DNA of 64,000 nucleotides from Deltaproteobacteria bacterium. GTDB lineage: Bacteria > Desulfobacterota > Binatia > UTPRO1. The position numbers and the translations under genes were made by a program. The stretch covers positions 124,001-188,000 of the forward strand of contig JADYZW010000051.1 of NCBI GenBank assembly GCA_020852955.1, in the 5' to 3' direction. Positions 25,444 to 33,836 of this stretch are shown one piece after another (within the stretch, counting starts at the first letter, position 1; each line of letters opens with the position of its first letter). The notes below the pieces were generated by a model, which was not told the origin of the DNA, did no database searches, and saw only the letters and a list, made by a program, of their open reading frames with translations.

Positions 25444-26427
25444 TCAGCTCTTGACGGCAGACTCGCTCGGGCGGATCGCGATGACCTTGCCGCTCGCCTG
25501 AGCGGCGGCGGGCTCGGTCTCGGCGGTGGCACGCGACCGCTCGGCCGCGACGCGCGCGGCGTGCTGCTGCTCCATGCGCTTGCGGGCGGCCATCACGCGC
25601 TTCGCGTCGCGGTAGCCGGCCTCCATCAGGTCGCGGTTCTTCCGCGGGTAGGCGTTGAACACGTGGAAGGGGCCGAAGCCGCTGTACTGCTCGCCGGGCT
25701 CGATGACGGTGACCGGCACGTCGTGCAGCCGGCCGTTCTCCATGCGCGCGTAGAGGTAGCCCATGTTGCCGATCGTCCGCCACATGACGTCGCTGAAGCG
25801 CTGCACGAAGTCGACGATGCCGCGGAAGCGCCCCTGGTAGGGCAGCTGGCTCGCGATCGGCGCGAGCAGGTAGATCTCGGTTGCGCCGAGGCCGAGCGCG
25901 TGCTCGAGGGGGATGTTCCACGCGAAGCCGCCGTCGACGAACCAGTCGTTCCGGAACTTGACCGGCGGAAAGAGGAGCGGGATCGCGTAGCCCGCGCGCG
26001 ACAGCGTGCGGAGGTCGCGCCAGCTCTCGCAGTCGCGCTTCGAGTAGACCTCGCCGCGGCCGCGCGACAGGTTCAGCAGGATGAACTCGAGCTCGATCCG
26101 GCTCTCGAAGATCTTCGGAAAGTCGATGTGCTCTTCGATCGCGTTCTGCAGGCGATCCATCGAGAAGAGCGAGTACCCGAAGACCGGGTTGTCTTTCAGG
26201 CTCGGCGAGAAGATGCGCGGGAGCGAGTAGAAACCGTTCCACGCCTCCTCGAGCTGCGCCACCCCTCCCGAGACGTAGCAGCAGGCGTTGATGACGCCGA
26301 TCGAGCTCCCGACGATCGCGTCGGGCTTGATGCCCTGCTCCTCGAGGAGTCGCAGCGCGCCGACGTGGTGAGCGCCGAGCGCCGCGCCGCCCCCGAGGAT
26401 GAAGACCCGCTTCTGCTTCCGCGCCAT
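25444..26427 (-). CDS. Patatin-like phospholipase
   Basis: A 327-residue cytoplasmic patatin. The oxyanion loop GGGAALGAHHVG is near the N-terminus, the nucleophile is in GSSIGVINA and the catalytic Asp in FVDGGFAWNIP. A basic, Ala-rich C-terminal tail (about the last 55 residues) is outside the fold. It would hydrolyse acyl ester bonds of phospholipids or storage lipids. It is the last gene of a minus-strand cluster with an acyltransferase (37-base gap) and an epimerase-like SDR, suggesting membrane-lipid or storage-lipid remodelling. The start could be the GTG one codon earlier; both share a GGGGGG ribosome-site region. Confidence 0.92.
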   Translation of the reverse strand: MARKQKRVFILGGGAALGAHHVGALRLLEEQGIKPDAIVGSSIGVINACCYVSGGVAQLEEAWNGFYSLPRIFSPSLKDNPVFGYSLFSMDRLQNAIEEHIDFPKIFESRIELEFILLNLSRGRGEVYSKRDCESWRDLRTLSRAGYAIPLLFPPVKFRNDWFVDGGFAWNIPLEHALGLGATEIYLLAPIASQLPYQGRFRGIVDFVQRFSDVMWRTIGNMGYLYARMENGRLHDVPVTVIEPGEQYSGFGPFHVFNAYPRKNRDLMEAGYRDAKRVMAARKRMEQQHAARVAAERSRATAETEPAAAQASGKVIAIRPSESAVKS

Positions 26428-26464
26428 CACGTCCCCCCTCGGAACCGGAGGCTCGTGCCCCCGG

Positions 26465-27493
26465 TCACCAGAACCAGCTCGACCGCCGGCGCAGGCCCGC
26501 TTGGATCATGTCGTGGATCCGGTCCTTCACCTGCTCGACCTTCTTGCCGATGACCTCGTCCTCGTCGTTGGCGTTGCCGCGGAACTCCATCGGCTTGCCG
26601 AACGCGATGTGGTAGCGCACCGGCAGCGGGAAATAGTTGAGGAGGACCGGAAAGGCCGGCATGCCGAGGAGATCGGCGAGCGGCTGGACGTTCGCGATCG
26701 AGATCGCCTGCTCCTCCGAGCCGACGACCGCGACGGGCACGATCGGCGTCTGGGTCTCGAGGGCGAGCCGCATGAAGCCGTAGCCGAACTCCTGCAGCTG
26801 ATAGCGCTCGGCGAAGGTCTTGTTCATGCCGCGCACGCCTTCGGGGAATGCGATCACCGCCTCGCCGTGCTCCAGGATGTCGCGAGCGTTCTTCGGCGTC
26901 CCGACGACGCCCCCGACGCGCGCCATGAACACGTTGAAGAAGGGAAGCGTCGGGAGCCAGTACTCCCCCATACCGCGAAGCGGTCGCGGCGGGTCCGCTT
27001 CCAGCACGGTCGCGACGCTGATCATCGCCGCGTCGAGCGCGATCTGCCCCGCGTGGTTCGGGATGACGAGCAGGCGGCCCTTCGGCAGGTGCTCGAGCCC
27101 CGTCGTCCGGACGCGGAAGTAGTAGCGGTAGAGGAGCGCGAAGAGGAGCAGCGTGCGGCGCGCGACGTCGGGGTTGTAGCCCCACGGATCGTAGCCGTAG
27201 CTGTTCACGCGGATCGGCGAACGGCGCAGCCGATCGCGGATCTCGTGGTTCAGCTCGCGGATCAGCGATGGCGAGACGCTGTCCAGCATGCCGCCCACGA
27301 GGTCGGACAGCGCGCCGAACGAGTCGGCCAGGTCGATCGCGTCGGAGCTCGTGAGGTCGCCTGTCGGAACGTCCATGTCTGTTGCGGGAGCATCATGCAG
27401 CAGGATGCCTCCGGTGCCGACCACCGCTCTCGGTCGGGCGCGGCGGCGGACCGGACGCTCGGGCGGGGACGTCGGCGAGGGCGACTTGGCCAT
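26465..27493 (-). CDS. Lysophospholipid/diacylglycerol acyltransferase family protein (PlsC-related)
   Basis: A 342-residue acyltransferase. After an N-terminal region of about 110 residues rich in Pro and Arg and probably partly disordered, the acyltransferase domain begins with FRVRTTGLEHLPKG. It has the catalytic His in the NHAGQIALD block, YWLPTLPFFNVFMARVG, the substrate-binding FPEGVRG and TPIVPVAVVG. The NHxG...D arrangement is that of the MGAT/DGAT-like branch of the LPLAT superfamily rather than canonical PlsC. It is sandwiched between a patatin and an epimerase-like gene, consistent with triacylglycerol or phospholipid acyl turnover. Confidence 0.87.
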   Translation of the reverse strand: MAKSPSPTSPPERPVRRRARPRAVVGTGGILLHDAPATDMDVPTGDLTSSDAIDLADSFGALSDLVGGMLDSVSPSLIRELNHEIRDRLRRSPIRVNSYGYDPWGYNPDVARRTLLLFALLYRYYFRVRTTGLEHLPKGRLLVIPNHAGQIALDAAMISVATVLEADPPRPLRGMGEYWLPTLPFFNVFMARVGGVVGTPKNARDILEHGEAVIAFPEGVRGMNKTFAERYQLQEFGYGFMRLALETQTPIVPVAVVGSEEQAISIANVQPLADLLGMPAFPVLLNYFPLPVRYHIAFGKPMEFRGNANDEDEVIGKKVEQVKDRIHDMIQAGLRRRSSWFW

Positions 27494-27499
27494 CGGCGT

Positions 27500-28417
27500 T
27501 CAGTGCCTCACGCTGCCGAAGATCTCTTCGAGGGTGAAGAGCGGCTGGAACTGCGTCGCCTCGCGAAAGCGGCGGCCGTCGATCGTGCAGGGGTACTTCA
27601 CGAAGTCGAGCGCGCCGGGCGGCAAGTGGTAGAGGCCGAGGCGGAAGAGGCCGTCGATCGCGGTGCGCGCGATCGGCTCGAGGAGCGGCACGGCGGTGCC
27701 GCCGGTCTCGCGGATGGCAACCTTGAGCGGCACCGCGCCGGGCCCCGTGACGTTGAAGATGCCGCGGAGGCCGAGCTCGATCGTGCGACCGATCGCCTCG
27801 GCCAGGTCCTCCTCGTGGATGAACTGCACCATCGGGTTGAAGCCCATGATGGTCGGTACCCAGCGCAGCTTGAGGTACGCGCCGATCGCGCTGTGCACGT
27901 AGTAGCCGAGCGTTGGCACTGGACGCAGGATGGCGGTCGCGATCTCGGGGTACTTCCAGAGGAACGTGCTGCAGAGCGTATCGACCTCCGCGAGGTCGCG
28001 GATGTCGGGATAGTGCCGGCTCACGTTCAGCGTCGTGTCCTCGTCCATGTAGTACGGGCTCTCGGGGAGGGCGCCGTAGACGTACGAGCTCGATAGGACG
28101 ACCAGCCGCTTCACGCCGTAGGCGGCGCAGCACTCGAGCAGACGCTTGGTGCCGACGACGTTGATCTCGTGCCGCACCATCGGATCCGCGCGGAAGTGGC
28201 GGACGAAGGCGAGGTGGACGACCGCCGAGGGGCGCTCGCGCCGGAAGATGTCCTCGAACTTCTTCTTGCGCAGGTCCATCGTGTGGACCGTGATGTAGTC
28301 CGGATGGCCTTCCCACGGGGCGCGATCCACGCCGCTCACCGCGAACTGGTCGGAGAGGCGCTTGGCGACCAGGCGCCCCTGACCGCCGGCGATCCCCGTG
28401 ATGAGCAGCCGCTCCAC
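27500..28417 (-). CDS. NAD-dependent epimerase/dehydratase-like extended SDR with unusual active site
   Basis: A 305-residue extended SDR. The N-terminal cofactor loop is TGIAGGQGRLV, followed by an acidic residue after strand 2 (VSGVDRAP), HLAFVRHF and SSSYVYGA. The usual YxxxK catalytic pair is replaced at the expected place by YPDIR (HYPDIRDLAEVD), so the lysine is substituted by arginine. The protein may bind NAD and substrate without classical catalysis or use a modified mechanism. It is the first gene of the patatin/acyltransferase cluster, 6 bases before the acyltransferase. Confidence 0.83.
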   Translation of the reverse strand: MERLLITGIAGGQGRLVAKRLSDQFAVSGVDRAPWEGHPDYITVHTMDLRKKKFEDIFRRERPSAVVHLAFVRHFRADPMVRHEINVVGTKRLLECCAAYGVKRLVVLSSSYVYGALPESPYYMDEDTTLNVSRHYPDIRDLAEVDTLCSTFLWKYPEIATAILRPVPTLGYYVHSAIGAYLKLRWVPTIMGFNPMVQFIHEEDLAEAIGRTIELGLRGIFNVTGPGAVPLKVAIRETGGTAVPLLEPIARTAIDGLFRLGLYHLPPGALDFVKYPCTIDGRRFREATQFQPLFTLEEIFGSVRH

Positions 28418-28527
28418 GGGAGGCTCATACGCGACGGCCTCCGGGTCCGCAACGCCGCGGAATGACGGATCTCTCCCCGGCTCAAGTTCTCCGGCGCGGC
28501 ATCCGATAGCACCGCGGGGAGGCGCGC

Positions 28528-29379
28528 ATGGTCACGAAGGAGGCGCACGATCTGGCGCGGCTGCGCGCGGAGATCGTCAACTCGAAGGACGTTCCGACGA
28601 TCCCAGTGCTGTTGCTCCGCATCCTGAGGGTCGTCGACGGCGAGCGCGCCTCCGCCAAGGATCTCGTCGACCTGATGCAGCGCGACCAGGCGCTCGCGGG
28701 CCGCGTCCTGCGCCTCGCCAACAGCGGCTTCTTCGGCTGCGCCCGCGAGGTGAGCTCGCTCTCGCGGGCGGTGATGATGCTCGGCTTCTCGACGGTCAAG
28801 AACCTGGCCCTCGGCATCAAGATCTGGGAGACGATGGCGGCGCGCGGGGGCCCGAGCCTCGCGGCGCTCTGGGAGCACTCGGCGCTGGTCGGCGCGGCGG
28901 CGCGCCTGATCGCGCAGCGCACCCGGGCGACCGATCCCGAGGAGGCCTTCACCGCGGGGCTCCTCCACGACATCGGCAAGGTCGTGCTCCGCATCCACTT
29001 CACGGCGGTCTACGATGCGGTCGCGACCGTCGGCGGGGACACGCCACTCGTCGTCCGCGAGCGGGACGCCTTTGGGGTCGACCACGCGCGGGCGGGCGCC
29101 TGGCTCGGCGCGTCGTGGCAGCTCCCGGCGATGATCGTCGACGCGTGCCGCGACCATCACGACGAGATCGGTCCCGACACGCCGCTCGGGACGTCGGTGG
29201 TGGTGAACCTCGCCAACCGGCTGGTGCAATGGACCGACCTGGAGCAGGGAGGGCTCGCACCCGAGGCCGAAGCGTCGCTCGACGGCCTCGGCGGGCTCTC
29301 GTTCGGAACCTGCGTCGAGATCGCGGCCGAGCTCCAGGGGCAGAAGGACGACCTCCGCGTGTTCTACGGAGCGGATTGA
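28528..29379 (+). CDS. HDOD-domain signalling protein
   Basis: A 283-residue HDOD protein. Residues about 15-215 form the helical domain: VPTIPVLLLRILRVVDGER, LMQRDQALAGRVLRLANSGFFG and SRAVMMLGFSTVKNLAL. In contrast to many HDOD proteins an HD pair is kept (AGLLHDIGKVVL), followed later by CRDHHDE, so residual phosphohydrolase activity is possible. HDOD proteins usually act as scaffolds in signalling. The following sensor kinase starts 5 bases after the stop, so the two are cotranscribed and probably work together. Confidence 0.92.
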   Translation: MVTKEAHDLARLRAEIVNSKDVPTIPVLLLRILRVVDGERASAKDLVDLMQRDQALAGRVLRLANSGFFGCAREVSSLSRAVMMLGFSTVKNLALGIKIWETMAARGGPSLAALWEHSALVGAAARLIAQRTRATDPEEAFTAGLLHDIGKVVLRIHFTAVYDAVATVGGDTPLVVRERDAFGVDHARAGAWLGASWQLPAMIVDACRDHHDEIGPDTPLGTSVVVNLANRLVQWTDLEQGGLAPEAEASLDGLGGLSFGTCVEIAAELQGQKDDLRVFYGAD

Positions 29380-29384
29380 CGACG

Positions 29385-30821
29385 ATGAGCCAGGTCTTCC
29401 GCGAAGCCGTCGGCGACGCTCAGGAGCAGTACGACACGCTCCTCACGCACCTCGCGCTGATCCGCGACCTCACCCGGCTCGGCCACCAGGTCTCGTCGTT
29501 CGAGGAGCTCGCGACCGAGCTCGCGCGGACGCTCGTCCTCGGGCTCGGACACGAGCGCGTCGTCGTGGTCGCCTGCCGGCCCTCGGAGACGCCGACCGTC
29601 GTCGGGAGCTTCAGCCAGAGCGAGCGCTTCGACGGCGTGGCGGAGCCGCTGCCGGCCGCGGTGCAGGCGCTCGCGGCCGACGTCGTGCAGGCCGGAGTCC
29701 TCTTGCGCTGGGGCGGCGACGGCGTCGGGGAGCGACGGCCGCTCCCGAGCGAGCTCCGCGGCTCGGTCGTCGGCTTTCCGCTCACGCTCGGCGGCGAGCG
29801 CGTCGGCGCGGTGCTGTGCCTCCAACTCGCGCCGCTCTGCTGGGACCTCGTGAGCCAGCGCGCGCTCGAGCTCGTCGGCGACATCATCGCGCAGGTCGTG
29901 ACGCTCGCGCACATGCGGCTGTCGATGGGGGCGATCCGGGCGGGCCTCGAGGCCGAGCTCGGGACGACCCGCGGCCGGGTCGAGCGCCAGGAGGAGACGC
30001 TGCGCGCCCAGTCCGAGCGCATCGGCGACCTCGCGAGTTCGCTCATCCGTTCGAACCGCGCCAAGAACACGTTTCTCGCCCTCATGTCCCACGAGCTCCG
30101 GACCCCGCTCGCGGTGATCCTCGGCTTCGGGTCGCTGCTGCGCGAGGAGGCCGTCGGCCCCGTCAACCGGCAGCAGGGCGAGTACCTCGACCGCATCACG
30201 TCGAACGGGAGACACCTCCACCAGCTCGTCGAGGACATGCTCTTCTTCGTCGATGCCGAGACGGTGCGCATCACGCCGGCGCCCGCCGCGATCGACCTCG
30301 CCGCCGTCGTACGCGAGGTCGCCGAGGCGATGCCGCGCCACGGCGCGCCCGACGCGCCGGCGCTGGTCGTCGACATCGCCCCCGACGCGGCGACCGTGCG
30401 GACCGATGCCGCATTGCTGCGGCGGGTGCTCTTCCACGTCGTCGGCAACGCCTTCAAGTTCACGGAGCGGGGCGAGGTCCGGATCGCGGCGGCGCGCGCG
30501 CCCGGCGGGCGCGGCTGCCGCCTCCGCGTCGCCGACACCGGCATCGGCATCGCCCCGGCGCAGCTCGGACGGATCTTCGAGCTCTTCCGCCAGGGCGACG
30601 ACAGCCATGCGCGCCGCCACGAGGGGCTCGGCCTCGGCTTGAGCCTCGTACGCGCATGCCTCGCGCTGCTCCGCGGCGAGTGTCGCGTGACGCCCGGTGT
30701 GACCGGGGGAACCGTCGTCGAGCTTCTGATCCCGGACCTGCCGGCGGCGGCGGGGGCCGATGGCGCCGGCAGCGTCGCCGCGGCGGACGCCCGGCCAGCT
30801 CCCCGCGCCCTCGCCCGATAG
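29385..30821 (+). CDS. Cytoplasmic sensor histidine kinase (GAF-coiled coil-HisKA-HATPase)
   Basis: A 478-residue soluble kinase without membrane segments. Residues about 25-180 look like a GAF domain (SSFEELATELARTLVLGLGHERVVV... GFPLTLGGERVGAVLCLQL). A coiled coil (about 190-225) follows, then HisKA with H236 in LMSHELRTPLAVILGFGSLL. The HATPase N, G1 (DTGIGI) and G2 (GLGLGLSLV) boxes are present. An Ala/Pro-rich tail ends the protein. It is translationally adjacent to the HDOD gene; no response regulator follows, so the partner lies elsewhere. Confidence 0.92.
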   Translation: MSQVFREAVGDAQEQYDTLLTHLALIRDLTRLGHQVSSFEELATELARTLVLGLGHERVVVVACRPSETPTVVGSFSQSERFDGVAEPLPAAVQALAADVVQAGVLLRWGGDGVGERRPLPSELRGSVVGFPLTLGGERVGAVLCLQLAPLCWDLVSQRALELVGDIIAQVVTLAHMRLSMGAIRAGLEAELGTTRGRVERQEETLRAQSERIGDLASSLIRSNRAKNTFLALMSHELRTPLAVILGFGSLLREEAVGPVNRQQGEYLDRITSNGRHLHQLVEDMLFFVDAETVRITPAPAAIDLAAVVREVAEAMPRHGAPDAPALVVDIAPDAATVRTDAALLRRVLFHVVGNAFKFTERGEVRIAAARAPGGRGCRLRVADTGIGIAPAQLGRIFELFRQGDDSHARRHEGLGLGLSLVRACLALLRGECRVTPGVTGGTVVELLIPDLPAAAGADGAGSVAAADARPAPRALAR

Positions 30822-30895
30822 CCTGGCCTGCCCGACGACCTCCGCCGGGCCTGCGGACGATTTGCCTAGGGCTGGACACTACAATCGGATCTCCC

Positions 30896-31012
30896 ATGGC
30901 GAGGATCTCGGTGAGACGCCGTGCCCTTGGCGACCGCCGTTCAGACCGGCGCGGAAAGGATTTCGTGAAGACGGTCGACGAGATCGCGATCGTCTATCCA
31001 GACGAGCCGTGA
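30896..31012 (+). CDS. Possible 38-residue small protein
   Basis: An ATG-initiated 38-codon frame in the 266-base gap between the sensor kinase and the sulfotransferase. It is basic in the first half (MARISVRRRALGDRRSDRRG) and ends VDEIAIVYPDEP. No membrane helix is seen and no strong ribosome site precedes the ATG. I do not recognise it; it may be a chance frame or the remnant of a longer gene. Confidence 0.25.
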   Translation: MARISVRRRALGDRRSDRRGKDFVKTVDEIAIVYPDEP

Positions 31013-31087
31013 TCCCTCCGGCCGGGCGCGATGCGGTGGGGGAGTGTCCGCCCATCGCGCGACTCGTGCTACAAGCGTGACCCCACC

Positions 31088-32308
31088 ATGCGTTTCTATT
31101 TCGATTTCGCGACCTGGCGACGGATGATCGTGCTCGCGTGGCGCGAGCCGCATACGCGGACACGCCGGAAGCTGCTCGTGCGTCTGCTCGTGACCGTACC
31201 CCTCGTCGCGATCGTCCACGCCGTCTGTTTCTTCCTCGACGGCGTGATCTTCCCCGGGCTCCGCCGCGTGGCCATCCGGACGCCGGTCTTCATCGTCGGC
31301 CACGCGCGCAGCGGCACGACGCTCCTCCATCGCCTGATGAGCGAGGATCGGGAGCGCTTCAGCGTCTTCCTCTACTGGGAGCTCTTCTTTCCCTCGCTCC
31401 TCCAGAAGAAGGCCGTGCGCGCGCTCGCGGCGCTCGATCGACGGCTCGGCGGCCGGGTCGCGCGCCGGGTCGCGGCGTGGGAGGAGCGGACCTTCGGCCC
31501 CATGCGGCACATCCATCCCATGAGCCTCACGATGCCGGAGGAGGACGATTTCCTGCTCACGTACTCGTGCGCGTCGGGGTACTGGATCGTGCTCCTGCCC
31601 TACATGGGCGAGCTCGACTTCTATCACGTCGACGAGCTGCCGGCCGCGAAGCGCCGCCGCCTGATGCGCTTCTACGCCGAGTGCGTGCGGCGGCAGCTCT
31701 ACGTGAACGGTCCCGACCGGATCCATCTCAGCAAGAACCCGATCTTCTCGGGGCGGGTCGCGAGTTTGATCGAGGCGTTTCCCGACGCCCGCATCGTCGT
31801 CTGCGTGCGCGATCCGGGCGCGACCATCCCGAGCCTCCTGAAGCTCATGCAGACCGGCTGGGGGCGGCGGCGCTGGAGCGCCGAGCGGACGCGGCGCTCG
31901 CTGCGCCTCCTCGCCGAGCAGTCGTTCCACACCTACCGCCATCCGCTCGAGGTGCTGCGGCGCCATCCCGCGACGCCGCACGCGATCGTCGACTATCGCG
32001 ACCTCGTGCGCGACCCGGCGGACGTGGTGCGCGAGGTGTACCGCCGGCTCGACCTCCCGTCGCCCGCGCCGGAGGTCGAGCGCGCGCCGCGGCACGCCGA
32101 GCCTGGTGCGCCCGTACCCGTCGGCGCGCCCGCGGCCGGCGCGCACGGCTCGGAGGCGCGCGCCGAGCACCGCTACTCGCTCGAGGAGTTCGGCCTCGAT
32201 CCCGACGCCATCCGCGCGGAGCTGGCGGATCTCTACACGGCGTTCGGCTGGGACGCCGGCCGCGCGCCGGACGACGAGGGCCGCACGGGGAAGGGAGGAA
32301 CGACGTGA
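31088..32308 (+). CDS. Sulfotransferase family protein
   Basis: A 406-residue PAPS-dependent sulfotransferase. The 5'-phosphosulfate loop is in FIVGHARSGTTLLHRLMSED, and the 3'-phosphate site is represented by HLSKNPIFSGRVASLIEAFP and IVVCVRDPG. An N-terminal hydrophobic stretch (about residues 25-45, LLVRLLVTVPLVAIVHAVCFFL) suggests membrane association. It is longer than minimal sulfotransferases and has a flexible Pro/Ala-rich segment near residue 345. It overlaps the next gene by four bases (GTGA), so it is translationally coupled to a DUF1214 protein. The acceptor is unknown, probably a lipid or other hydrophobic alcohol by analogy. Confidence 0.9.
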   Translation: MRFYFDFATWRRMIVLAWREPHTRTRRKLLVRLLVTVPLVAIVHAVCFFLDGVIFPGLRRVAIRTPVFIVGHARSGTTLLHRLMSEDRERFSVFLYWELFFPSLLQKKAVRALAALDRRLGGRVARRVAAWEERTFGPMRHIHPMSLTMPEEDDFLLTYSCASGYWIVLLPYMGELDFYHVDELPAAKRRRLMRFYAECVRRQLYVNGPDRIHLSKNPIFSGRVASLIEAFPDARIVVCVRDPGATIPSLLKLMQTGWGRRRWSAERTRRSLRLLAEQSFHTYRHPLEVLRRHPATPHAIVDYRDLVRDPADVVREVYRRLDLPSPAPEVERAPRHAEPGAPVPVGAPAAGAHGSEARAEHRYSLEEFGLDPDAIRAELADLYTAFGWDAGRAPDDEGRTGKGGTT

Positions 32309-33792
32309 GCGACCAGGACCGGGGCGCCGAGGACGCGCGCCGCGCCGAACCTCCGGCCGGGGAGCGCCCCGAGCTTACCGCCGACACCGCCGCCCGGCGG
32401 CTGGGCGCCGCCTGGGACGATCTCCTCGCCGCGCTCGGGCGGGCGCGGGCGGCGATCGACGATCCCGCGCTGCACGCGCCGCCGCCGAGCGAGCGCGTCC
32501 TCGCCGAAGGCTACCGCTATCTCCTCGGCTGGGTGCACGGCGCCGTCGAGCGCGCGTTCCACGCCGATCCGGCGCGGCCCCATTTGCGCCGCGCCATCCA
32601 TCCGATCAGCCGTTCGACGATCGACAACGCCGACGCGCTCTACCTGAACGCGGAGATCGACGGGGCGCGGGCGTACCGGATCCGCGGGCGCGCCGCCGAC
32701 ACCGCCCACTGGCGCGCCGCTGCTGCCGGCGGGCCGGCGACCGGCGCCGGACGGCGCGCCCCGCAGTACGTCATCTTCGAGGCCGCGACCGCCTATGCCG
32801 GCGACAGCGGCACGATCGCCGAACTCCGGCCCGGGACACGGGTCGGCACCGGCACGCTCGACTCGTCGGAGCTGATCGTGGCTGCCGACGGCGGGTTCGA
32901 GATCCTGCTCGCGCCCGAGCGTCCCGCGGGCTACCGCGGGAACTTCATCGCTACCCGCCGCGCCCGTACGGTGAAGGCGCCGGACGGACGTCGCGAGACC
33001 GTCGTGCACACCGCGCGGCACCTCACGCTCCGCGAGCTCTTCCACGACTGGGAGCGCGAGGAGGCGCTGGAGATCGCGATCGAGCCCCTCGATCCGGCGG
33101 CGGCCGAGCCGCCGCCCCCGCTCGATGCCGAGCGCGCCGCCGCCGAGCTCCGGCGCATGGCGGCGATCGTCGAGAACCAGATGAAGTTCTGGAACGAGTT
33201 CTACGCCGTGGTGCTCGAGACCCACGCCGACATGAACGGCGACGGCAAGCGCTTCATGCCGCGGAACGACTTCAATGCCCCGAACGCCGCGACGCTGGCG
33301 ACCGGCGGCGGCCAGAGCACCAACGTCTACGCCGGCGGCGTGTACGAGCTCGCCCCCGACGAGGCGCTCGTCGTCGACGTGCGGGTGCCTACGCCGCCGC
33401 TCTATCAGGGGTTCCACCTCGCGAACCTCTGGGGCGAGTCGCTCGACTACGCGAACCACCAGAGCAGCCTGAACGGGCACCAGACCGTGTGGAGCCCGGA
33501 CGACGCCGGCGCTCGGGCGACGGGGCGGCAGGCGCGCTACGTGATCGCCCACCGCGATCCCGGCGTCGCCAACTGGCTCGACACCACGGGCGTGCCGGCC
33601 GGCTTCATGACGTTCCGCTGGACCTACACGGCGGCGCCGTCCGAGGCGCCGACGGTGACGGTCGAGAAGGTCGCGTTCGATGCCCTCGGCGCGCGCCTCG
33701 GCGCGTCCGCGCCGCGGGTCTCGCCGGAGGAGCGGCAGCGGGCGCTCGCGATGCGGCGCCGGCACGCGCAGCGGCGCTACCGGCAGTACTGA
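32305..33792 (+). CDS. DUF1214-domain protein coupled to the sulfotransferase
   Basis: A 495-residue protein of unknown function. The C-terminal part (about 330-470) fits the DUF1214 family: VYAGGVYELAPDEALVVDVR, QGFHLANLWGESLDYANHQ, SLNGHQTVWSPDD, YVIAHRDPGVANWLDTTGV and FMTFRWTYT. The middle part (about 100-250) resembles the partner region often found with it. No signal peptide or membrane helix is visible. The GTG start lies inside the sulfotransferase stop. The tight coupling suggests that the protein acts on or with the sulfotransferase product. Confidence 0.82.
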   Translation: MSDQDRGAEDARRAEPPAGERPELTADTAARRLGAAWDDLLAALGRARAAIDDPALHAPPPSERVLAEGYRYLLGWVHGAVERAFHADPARPHLRRAIHPISRSTIDNADALYLNAEIDGARAYRIRGRAADTAHWRAAAAGGPATGAGRRAPQYVIFEAATAYAGDSGTIAELRPGTRVGTGTLDSSELIVAADGGFEILLAPERPAGYRGNFIATRRARTVKAPDGRRETVVHTARHLTLRELFHDWEREEALEIAIEPLDPAAAEPPPPLDAERAAAELRRMAAIVENQMKFWNEFYAVVLETHADMNGDGKRFMPRNDFNAPNAATLATGGGQSTNVYAGGVYELAPDEALVVDVRVPTPPLYQGFHLANLWGESLDYANHQSSLNGHQTVWSPDDAGARATGRQARYVIAHRDPGVANWLDTTGVPAGFMTFRWTYTAAPSEAPTVTVEKVAFDALGARLGASAPRVSPEERQRALAMRRRHAQRRYRQY

Positions 33793-33836
33793 CGCGTCGG
33801 CGCCGAGCGCGCGCTTCGAGGGCGTGGCGCACGACG

